DNA of 35,353 nt from assembly GCA_024698865.1 (NCBI GenBank), contig JAILQS010000096.1:1-35353 (forward strand), given 5' to 3'. The DNA is from Lachnospiraceae bacterium. GTDB taxonomy: Bacteria; Bacillota; Clostridia; Lachnospirales; Lachnospiraceae. Shown here in pieces: positions 1 to 5,233 of the stretch (the first letter of the stretch is position 1; each line of letters starts with the position of its first letter). The notes under the pieces were generated by a model. That model ran no database searches. It saw only the letters and a list, made by a program, of their open reading frames with translations, and had not been told where the DNA came from. The translations under genes were made by a program, and so were the position numbers.

Positions 1-13
1 TATGACAAACTAT

Positions 14-137
14 ACTCAGTCGGGGTACAAGCTCCGACTGAGTTAAACGCTCCGCGAGGATGCGCACGGATTCGGACAGGAATTTGTCTGCTGAAGCAGA
101 CCCGAATCCGGCGCGCAAGACTCGCGAGCGAGTCTTG
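14..137 (+). repeat. Structured multi-hairpin repeat, copy A
   Basis: A roughly 124-base element that recurs at 18381-18505. Visible folding: P1 pairs 14-25 with 32-43; P2 is a 3-bp stem (51-53 with 58-60) closed by a GCGA tetraloop of GNRA type; P3 pairs GGATTCGG (68-75) with CCGAATCC (102-109), extended outward by GCGC/GCGC, and encloses the hairpin 86-92/95-101; P4 pairs AAGACTCGC (117-125) with GCGAGTCTT (128-136). Bases 44-75 are identical to the second copy. P1 differs in sequence between copies yet stays paired. It lies before a strong terminator, so it is probably in the 3' untranslated region of a gene that ends outside the window. I do not recognise the family. It could be a structured RNA or a small mobile palindromic unit. 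Confidence 0.8.
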
Positions 138-156
138 ACTACAACGAAAATATTAC

Positions 157-206
157 GAAGTCTTAAAGTGACGACAATACATGTCCCACTTTGAGACTTC
201 TTTTTT
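157..206 (+). terminator. Rho-independent terminator of an upstream gene
   Basis: A 14-bp stem (157-170 with 187-200, one G-U wobble, all other positions paired) has a 16-base loop and is followed by six T residues at 201-206. It ends a transcript entering from the left that also carries repeat copy A. Confidence 0.85.
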
Positions 207-208
207 GT

Positions 209-235
209 TAAGAGCTGTTTCTTCTGTGCCGATAT
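209..235 (+). promoter_or_regulatory. Sigma-D (motility sigma) type promoter for the GH5 gene
   Basis: TAAG at 209-212, exactly 15 bases, then GCCGATAT at 228-235. This matches the Firmicute SigD consensus TAAA-N15-GCCGATAT with one mismatch. It lies just after the upstream terminator and about 50 bases before the GH5 start codon, the right place for a dedicated promoter. I see no good sigma-A box in the same gap. Assignment to SigD is by consensus only. Confidence 0.55.
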
Positions 236-284
236 ATTCAGTAGGTTGAAAGTAATCTTCAATAAAGGGACGGAGGAAAGAAAT

Positions 285-1331
285 ATGAAAAAACAGTTTG
301 TAGATAAAAGATCAATTTGTCTGGAAAACAGGAAAATTTCCGCTCTTTTGGCATGTATAGTATTGTGCATGTTTTGTGCGTTTGGAACACACGTAACAGT
401 TCATGCAAAGGCTTCTAAAGTAAAAACATTATATGTCAAGTCCGGAAAACTGTGTGATAAAAAAGGGAAGACCATCCAGTTGCGCGGAGTAAGCTCCCAC
501 GGTATGTCCTGGTACCCGGAGTATATGAACGGAAAAATGATTAAGGAGCTCCATAGCAAGTGGAAAGCAAACGTAATCCGTCTTGCCATTTATACGGAAG
601 AATACAACGGTTATTGTAGTGGAGATGCAAATAACCGCAAGGTGCTCAAAAAGAAAATTGATGAATGCGTCACCTATGCAACGAAATATCGGATGTATGT
701 TATTATTGACTGGCACATTTTATCCGATGGCAATCCCAACACGCATAAGAAGGAAGCGAAGAAGTTTTTTGCGGAAATGGCAAAAAAATATCGTAAGCAT
801 ACGAATGTCATATATGAAATTTGTAATGAGCCAAATGGTGGAACTGATTGGAACACCATCCGTTCGTACGCCATTTCCATCATCAAAACGATTCGGAAAC
901 ATGACAAACGTGCGGTCATTCTCGTTGGAACACCAAACTGGTGTCAGGAAGTGGAACAGGCAGCAGACAAGCCGATACCGTCGAAATACAAAAACATTAT
1001 GTATACGATGCATTTTTATGCGGACACGCATCGTCAGGATTACAGGGATCGCCTGATACGTGCGCGGGAGAAAAAACTACCGATTTTTATCAGTGAATTT
1101 GGCATTTGCGATGCAAGCGGAAGCGGAGCCATCAACAAAACAGAAGCGAAGAAATGGCTTACACTTTTGGATAAGAACAAAATCAGTTATGTAGCCTGGA
1201 ATCTTTCCAACAAGAGCGAAACTTCGGCAATGATTAAACCGGAGTGTTCTAAAGTGAATAAAATTGCGGTAAAAGATTTGTCGCCGTCCGGCAAATGGAT
1301 ATATAAACATCTACGGGCAAGAGCAAAATAA
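285..1331 (+). CDS. Secreted glycoside hydrolase family 5 (endoglucanase-like)
   Basis: A 348-residue secreted endo-glycosidase, most likely a beta-1,4-glucanase of GH5 (subfamily 2-like), retaining mechanism. The N-terminus has basic residues and then a hydrophobic stretch (about residues 20-40, ALLACIVLCMFCAFG) ending near VHA, a signal peptide. The catalytic TIM-barrel follows, with RGVSSHGMSW early, the acid/base Glu182 in CNEP and the nucleophile Glu271 in ISEFG. There is no carbohydrate-binding module, dockerin or sortase signal, so it is a stand-alone secreted catalytic domain. The start at ATG 285 is chosen over an upstream in-frame TTG at 246 because a GGAGG site (272-276) precedes it and the signal peptide then begins properly. 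It is monocistronic, behind a SigD-like promoter. The substrate is not certain: cellulose, beta-glucan or mannan-type glucans are all possible. Confidence 0.88.
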   Translation: MKKQFVDKRSICLENRKISALLACIVLCMFCAFGTHVTVHAKASKVKTLYVKSGKLCDKKGKTIQLRGVSSHGMSWYPEYMNGKMIKELHSKWKANVIRLAIYTEEYNGYCSGDANNRKVLKKKIDECVTYATKYRMYVIIDWHILSDGNPNTHKKEAKKFFAEMAKKYRKHTNVIYEICNEPNGGTDWNTIRSYAISIIKTIRKHDKRAVILVGTPNWCQEVEQAADKPIPSKYKNIMYTMHFYADTHRQDYRDRLIRAREKKLPIFISEFGICDASGSGAINKTEAKKWLTLLDKNKISYVAWNLSNKSETSAMIKPECSKVNKIAVKDLSPSGKWIYKHLRARAK

Positions 1332-1364
1332 CAGAATAACAAATAAAAAATTGACCATTAGGAC

Positions 1365-1393
1365 TTGATTATAGGTAATTAGTCTTATATAAT
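1365..1393 (+). promoter_or_regulatory. Sigma-A promoter
   Basis: TTGATT (1365-1370), a 17-base spacer, and a perfect TATAAT (1388-1393). It would drive the small orphan gene at 1489. A short inverted repeat, TATGG...CCATA (1401-1405/1416-1420), lies near the predicted transcription start and could be an operator or a weak hairpin. Confidence 0.65.
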
Positions 1394-1436
1394 TGCTTCG
1401 TATGGGTAATTCGTACCATATACTTGGAGAGTTTTT

Positions 1437-1472
1437 ATGAGAGGATTTAGAGAGGGAATTATAGCGGGCTAA
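1437..1472 (+). CDS. Possible 11-residue leader peptide
   Basis: An ATG preceded by TTGGAGAG opens an 11-codon frame (MRGFREGIIAG). Its stop codon overlaps the AAGGAGG ribosome site of the next gene. It lies between the 1365 promoter and the 1489 gene. The arrangement would allow translational coupling, but a frame this short easily arises by chance and has no codon pattern to judge. Low confidence. Confidence 0.2.
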   Translation: MRGFREGIIAG

Positions 1473-1488
1473 GGAGGATAAAAGAATA

Positions 1489-1713
1489 ATGAAGAAGTAT
1501 CAGGTTATCGGTGGTCAGTTTAGTTCTATTTACTACGGAGAAAGTGATTCTTTACAGGAGGCAGAGCAAATCGCAAACGAGAACAAAGAATACTGGGATG
1601 CGTGGCAGGGATGGCATTCGCCGGCAATTTATGATAAAAGAGGTGTTCGGGAAAGAGACCACGTTATCATTAATTATGATATGCAGGTGGTTCCGTCCAG
1701 ACGCGTTCTTTAA
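1489..1713 (+). CDS. Small uncharacterised protein (74 aa)
   Basis: I do not recognise this protein. It is a soluble 74-residue product rich in aromatic and charged residues (ENKEYWDAWQGWHSP in the middle, then ERDHVIINYDMQVV), with no signal peptide, membrane segment or cysteine pair. It has a strong AAGGAGG ribosome site 11-17 bases upstream and its own sigma-A promoter, which supports a real gene. The competing frame at 1511-1741 lacks such a start. The neighbours (GH5 upstream, tRNAs downstream) give no functional hint. It could be a small stress or regulatory protein, but nothing in the sequence proves this. Confidence 0.65.
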   Translation: MKKYQVIGGQFSSIYYGESDSLQEAEQIANENKEYWDAWQGWHSPAIYDKRGVRERDHVIINYDMQVVPSRRVL

Positions 1714-1745
1714 AAAAGGTTCTATAAAAAAAGTTAAATAAAAGG

Positions 1746-1774
1746 TTGCTTTTTACAATAAACTTTGTTATACT
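1746..1774 (+). promoter_or_regulatory. Sigma-A promoter for tRNA-Gly genes
   Basis: TTGCTT (1746-1751), a 17-base spacer and TATACT (1769-1774), about 25 bases before the first tRNA. Placement and spacing are those of a stable-RNA promoter. Confidence 0.7.
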
Positions 1775-1798
1775 ATCAAAGGTCGTTAAAAGTGACGT

Positions 1799-1870
1799 GC
1801 ACGAGTGGCTCAGTGGTGGAGTATCGCCTTGCCAAGGCGAGGGTCGCGGGTTCGAATCCCGTCTCGTGCT
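1799..1870 (+). tRNA. tRNA-Gly (anticodon GCC), first copy
   Basis: A 72-base cloverleaf. The acceptor stem GCACGAG (1799-1805) pairs with CTCGTGC (1863-1869), the anticodon loop is CTTGCCAAG with anticodon GCC, and the T arm has GGTTCGAATCC. The 3' CCA is not encoded. The sequence is identical to the copy at 1943-2014, with a 72-base spacer between the two. Confidence 0.97.
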
Positions 1871-1942
1871 TAACAGTATGTGATTGGCTGCTGTTTTTAC
1901 AATTTAGACAGATCTTGCTTTCGAAAGTATGATTTGTAGTTT

Positions 1943-2014
1943 GCACGAGTGGCTCAGTGGTGGAGTATCGCCTTGCCAAGGCGAGGGTCGCGGGTTCGAA
2001 TCCCGTCTCGTGCT
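1943..2014 (+). tRNA. tRNA-Gly (anticodon GCC), second copy
   Basis: Base-for-base the same 72-nucleotide tRNA as at 1799-1870, with the same stems, the GCC anticodon and no encoded CCA. Probably co-transcribed with the first from the promoter at 1746 and ended by the hairpin at 2022. The identity suggests a recent duplication or gene conversion. Confidence 0.97.
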
Positions 2015-2021
2015 TTAGGAT

Positions 2022-2067
2022 GCACTTTGTCAATGTTTTGAGTCGATTGTCAAGGTGCTTTGTTTTT
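2022..2067 (+). terminator. Terminator of the tRNA-Gly operon
   Basis: 2022-2034 pairs with 2046-2058 (12 of 13 positions, including one G-U), the loop is 11 bases, and a T-rich tail (TTTGTTTTT) follows. Confidence 0.7.
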
Positions 2068-2112
2068 ATTCTATGTGAAATGATACATGGGTTTGGTTGA
2101 GAGGAAGGAAGT

Positions 2113-3501
2113 ATGAGTAGTTTTACAAAAGTCGTAGGGGAAATAAATGAGAAAATGACGACTACGCAGGTAATTACGTTGGGATTTCTGTTTGCAATTT
2201 TTGCCGGCGCGTTTTTACTGATGATGCCGTTTTCTTCGGCAACAGGTGAGATGACCCCTTTTTTGGACAGTCTGTTCACAGCAACGACGTCTGTCTGCGT
2301 TACGGGGCTTGTTGTAGTTACAACAGCGTCTCATTGGAGTGTGATTGGTAAGATAATTATTCTGTGCCTGATCCAAATCGGCGGTCTTGGAATTATAGCG
2401 CTTTCCACGGCAGTGTTGCTTGTTTTTGGACGCAGGGTGTCTTTGAAAGGACGATTGTTAATTCAAAGTGCATTTAATCTTAACACGCTTCGTGGACTGG
2501 TTAAATTTACAAAAAACATTATTTATGGTACTTTTTTCGTTGAGTCGCTGGGGGCGATAGGCTATTCCTTTGTATTTGTTCCTAAGTACGGACTTGCAAA
2601 AGGATTGTTTTATTCCGTATTTCATGCTGTGTCAGCATTTTGTAACGCCGGACTGGATATTCTTGGACAAAACAGTCTTATGGATTATGTCGATCATCCT
2701 TGGATTAATTTTGTGACGATATGTCTGATTGTTCTTGGTGGTCTTGGCTTTGTAGTCTGGTGGGACTTTCTGGACAAGATAAAAATGCTGAAAAAGGGCA
2801 AGATAACCGCCGGTCAATTGTTGCGTCGGCTTTCCTTACATTCTAAAATAGTTTTGTCTATGACGTTGTTTCTGATTTTGTTCGGTGCGGTAGCGGTCTT
2901 TGGTCTGGAGTATACGAATGCAGACACCATTGGCCCGTTATCATTCGGTGGTAAAGTGATGGCTTCACTTTTCCAATCCGTAACGACAAGAACAGCAGGC
3001 TTTTTGAGCATTTCTCAAAAGGGTCTTAGAGAAGCAACTGCGATACTTACGATTGCTTATATGATGATTGGAGGTAGCCCGGTAGGGACAGCGGGAGGCG
3101 TAAAAACGACGACAATTGCAGTACTTATTTTCGAAACCTTTGCCACCATACGTGGTGCGGAAGAAGTAAATGTGTTCCATCGCCGAATCGCCGGCTCCAT
3201 ACTGAAAAAGGCATCGGCAGTTGTGGTAGTATTTATCTTTTTCTTTTTGAGCGCAACACTTTTGCTTTACCAAACCAATGGCGGAAGTTTTATGGATGTC
3301 GCGTTTGAAACAGCGAGCGCCATTGGTACGGCCGGACTCTCGAGAGATTATACTTTTTCACTGAATGCAATCGGCAAACTGATTATCATTGTGTGTATGT
3401 ATCTTGGAAGAATAGGACCGATTTCCCTGGCTATTTCTTTGAGCTTTAATAAGAAACGGGGATTAATTCAGTATCCGGAGGAAAACGTTACGATAGGATA
3501 A
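2113..3501 (+). CDS. ktrB: Potassium uptake channel subunit KtrB (TrkH family)
   Basis: A 462-residue membrane protein forming the K+ (or Na+-coupled K+) translocating pore. TrkH/KtrB proteins have four repeats of membrane helix, P-loop, membrane helix. The four filter regions are visible: TTSVCVTGLV (about residue 57), SAFCNAGLD, SVTTRTAGF and SAIGTAGLS. The length fits KtrB (about 440-460 residues). AGGAAGGA lies just before ATG 2113. The gating partner KtrA follows 98 bases downstream. The tRNA terminator separates it from upstream transcription; I do not see a convincing promoter in the short gap before it. Confidence 0.93.
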   Translation: MSSFTKVVGEINEKMTTTQVITLGFLFAIFAGAFLLMMPFSSATGEMTPFLDSLFTATTSVCVTGLVVVTTASHWSVIGKIIILCLIQIGGLGIIALSTAVLLVFGRRVSLKGRLLIQSAFNLNTLRGLVKFTKNIIYGTFFVESLGAIGYSFVFVPKYGLAKGLFYSVFHAVSAFCNAGLDILGQNSLMDYVDHPWINFVTICLIVLGGLGFVVWWDFLDKIKMLKKGKITAGQLLRRLSLHSKIVLSMTLFLILFGAVAVFGLEYTNADTIGPLSFGGKVMASLFQSVTTRTAGFLSISQKGLREATAILTIAYMMIGGSPVGTAGGVKTTTIAVLIFETFATIRGAEEVNVFHRRIAGSILKKASAVVVVFIFFFLSATLLLYQTNGGSFMDVAFETASAIGTAGLSRDYTFSLNAIGKLIIIVCMYLGRIGPISLAISLSFNKKRGLIQYPEENVTIG

Positions 3502-3599
3502 TCGCAAGTAATGAAATTATCATCGAATCAATCTGAGAAGAAACATAAACAAATCCAAGAAGAGATCTGAATAAACTGAGAAGAAAGAGGAGTTTTACC

Positions 3600-4247
3600 A
3601 TGAAAAAATCATATGCAATACTGGGGTTAGGTAAGTTTGGAAGCAGTGTGGCGGAGGAACTGGCGCTTGCCGGAGCTGAGGTCATGGCAGTAGATATAGA
3701 CGAGGAAAGAGTGCATCGTTTGTCTGATGTGGTTACGTATGCGATCCGTGCGGACATATGTGATGTAGAGACCATGCAGTCGTTGGGACTGTCCAACATG
3801 GATGCGGTTGTAGTGGCAATCACACAGGATTTAAATGCAAGCGCTATGGGAACTATTTTCGCAAAAGAGCAAAACGTTCCATTTGTTCTTGCAAAAGCGC
3901 AGGATGAAATTCATGCCAAAATTCTTCAGAAGCTAGGTGCGGACAAAGTGCTTGTACCGGAGAAAGAGAGTGGAGTGCGAATTGCGCGAAGTCTGCTTTC
4001 CGGCAAATTTAAAGAATTTATTGAACTGTCACATCACGTTGTTCTGGTAGAAATGGACATGAAACCGGAGTGGGAAGGCAAGAATCTGATAGAATTAGAC
4101 TTGCGACGCAAAGAGAAAATAAATGTAATCGCTGTCCGCGCAGACGGACATCTGGTTGCCAATCCGGATCCCGAGGCACCGTTAAAAGCCGGCTCCACGT
4201 TGGTAGTTACGATGGATAAAAAGAATGTAAATCATTTGATGAAATAA
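3600..4247 (+). CDS. ktrA: Potassium uptake regulatory subunit KtrA (RCK/TrkA)
   Basis: A 215-residue cytoplasmic protein that forms the nucleotide-binding gating ring on KtrB. The N-terminal RCK_N Rossmann domain starts with ILGLGKFGSSVAEEL (GxGxxG) and has the acidic end of strand 2 in VDIDEE, which contacts the ribose of NAD(H) or ATP/ADP. The C-terminal RCK_C/TrkA_C domain covers roughly residues 135-215 (VEMDMKPEWEGKNLIELDLR). The length is typical for KtrA (about 220). The start is supported by AGAGGAG upstream. It follows ktrB in the same direction and is closed by the terminator at 4259, so the two make a ktrBA operon. Confidence 0.93.
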   Translation: MKKSYAILGLGKFGSSVAEELALAGAEVMAVDIDEERVHRLSDVVTYAIRADICDVETMQSLGLSNMDAVVVAITQDLNASAMGTIFAKEQNVPFVLAKAQDEIHAKILQKLGADKVLVPEKESGVRIARSLLSGKFKEFIELSHHVVLVEMDMKPEWEGKNLIELDLRRKEKINVIAVRADGHLVANPDPEAPLKAGSTLVVTMDKKNVNHLMK

Positions 4248-4258
4248 AAATAGCAAAC

Positions 4259-4310
4259 ATACCCTGCGGTATCTAGCCTTCCAGACAAGGTGGATCGCAG
4301 GGTATTTTTT
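4259..4310 (+). terminator. Terminator of ktrBA
   Basis: A perfect 10-bp stem, ATACCCTGCG (4259-4268) with CGCAGGGTAT (4296-4305), a 27-base loop and a run of T ending at 4310. Confidence 0.75.
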
Positions 4311-4340
4311 GCTTGTAGAATATGAAAAAGTCACAGAAAG

Positions 4341-4363
4341 CAAGCCAGGGGCGCCCCGGCTTG
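4341..4363. repeat. GC-rich palindrome between convergent terminators
   Basis: CAAGCC and GGCTTG flank the self-complementary GGGGCGCCCC, giving a 23-base near-perfect palindrome far richer in GC than its surroundings. It lies between the ktrBA terminator and the shared hairpin at 4376, in a converging ktrA/apt gap. It may simply add to termination; no other function is visible. Confidence 0.5.
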
Positions 4364-4375
4364 TACCCATGTAGC

Positions 4376-4404
4376 AAAAAAGCCTCAATAAATGAGGCTT
4401 TTTT
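4376..4404. terminator. Bidirectional terminator between ktrA and apt
   Basis: A 12-bp stem starting with A6 and ending with T6 (4376-4387 with 4393-4404) around GCCTCA/TGAGGC and a 5-base loop. It works in both directions, so it can end apt transcripts from the right and ktrBA read-through from the left. Confidence 0.85.
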
Positions 4405-4406
4405 AG

Positions 4407-4455
4407 AATAGCGCCAAAGCAAATAGAATATTTTCTGAAAGTTCAAGGCGCTATT
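4407..4455 (-). repeat. Inverted repeat at the apt stop codon
   Basis: AATAGCGCC (4407-4415) and GGCGCTATT (4447-4455) are perfect inverted 9-mers 31 bases apart; the right arm overlaps the apt stop codon. In apt mRNA it would form a long-loop stem just before the terminator at 4404-4376, possibly a 3'-end stabiliser. Confidence 0.45.
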
Positions 4456-4978
4456 ATTTCCCTTCATACTTTATTATAGAAGCTACATCATAGCCTTCCA
4501 AACGGCTGCGTCCATTCAAGCCTTCGAGTTCAATTAAAAAGACCATTTTTACGACTTCGCCGCCAAGACTTTCAATCAGTTTAACCATTGCTTCTGTTGT
4601 TCCGCCGGTAGCAATCAGGTCGTCAATGATAACCACCTTCTGACCTGGCTTGATTGCGTCTTTGTGCATTTCAATTACAGCACTGCCATACTCGAGGTCA
4701 TATTCAATTTCTACGGTTTCGCAAGGAAGTTTTCCTTTTTTACGAATCGGTACAAAAGGACGATGTGTGTTGTAAGCAATCGGTACACCGAAAATGAATC
4801 CGCGGGATTCTGGTCCGATTACCACATCAAAATCCACGTCTTTAAGCTCTGCCTGCATCTCATCGATGGCAAGACGTAAGCCGTCTTTATCCTGCAAAAT
4901 ACTAGTAATGTCTCTGAAAATGATACCTTCTTCCGGAAAATCAGGTATGCTGCGTACGTATTCCTCTATTTTTTTCAT
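4454..4978 (-). CDS. apt: Adenine phosphoribosyltransferase
   Basis: A 174-residue cytosolic purine-salvage enzyme: adenine + PRPP gives AMP + PPi. The N-terminus MKKIEEYVRSIPDFP is characteristic of Apt, and the PRPP-binding motif VVIIDDLIATGGT lies at about residues 114-126. The start at 4978 (not the in-frame ATG at 5014) is chosen because AAGGAG lies 6 bases before it. A TATAAT-like -10 is visible upstream on the minus strand, but the -35 is poor. In related Clostridia apt often sits next to rel; here it is adjacent but divergent from rel. Confidence 0.95.
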   Translation of the reverse strand: MKKIEEYVRSIPDFPEEGIIFRDITSILQDKDGLRLAIDEMQAELKDVDFDVVIGPESRGFIFGVPIAYNTHRPFVPIRKKGKLPCETVEIEYDLEYGSAVIEMHKDAIKPGQKVVIIDDLIATGGTTEAMVKLIESLGGEVVKMVFLIELEGLNGRSRLEGYDVASIIKYEGK

Positions 4979-5131
4979 AGTAATCTCCTTATATACAATC
5001 TCTTGCGTTATCATTTGTTACAGGAATTGCTTCCCATCACAGCCTTATATTATAACATCAATTAATGAAAAAATAAAGGCAGGATTATAAATAGACAATT
5101 ATTAGAAACATGACAAGAAGAGCGTACGCGG

Positions 5132-5173
5132 TAAATCCACTTCATACGGTTGTAAATCCACTTCATACGGTTG
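5132..5173 (+). repeat. Tandem 21-bp direct repeat upstream of rel
   Basis: The unit TAAATCCACTTCATACGGTTG occurs twice in perfect tandem (5132-5152 and 5153-5173). The second copy runs into the -35 box of the rel promoter. The spacing of two helical turns per unit suits a dimeric or repeated regulator-binding site. A GCGTACGC palindrome lies just before it at 5122-5129. Confidence 0.75.
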
Positions 5174-5199
5174 ATTTTCTCAAGGAAAATAACTATACT
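5171..5199 (+). promoter_or_regulatory. Sigma-A promoter of the rel operon
   Basis: TTGATT (5171-5176), a 17-base spacer and TATACT (5194-5199), 35 bases before the rel start codon. The -35 overlaps the end of the 21-bp direct repeat. Confidence 0.75.
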
Positions 5200-5233
5200 A
5201 TACTAGAGTAAATGTGCGAAGGTGGTGACATAT

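Noticed and set aside
14-137. Reading the repeat as a simple terminator or as a CRISPR repeat
   Set aside because: The last hairpin is not followed by T residues, a separate terminator lies after it, and copies are about 18 kb apart rather than in an array.
1511-1741. Alternative 76-codon frame over the 74-residue protein
   Set aside because: No ribosome site at its start; the 1489 frame has AAGGAGG and is preferred.
1776-2279. A 167-codon minus-strand frame containing a twice-repeated HETGFEPATLALARRYSTTEPLV
   Set aside because: It is the antisense translation of the two tRNA-Gly genes, a well-known false protein; the repeat is the duplicated tRNA.
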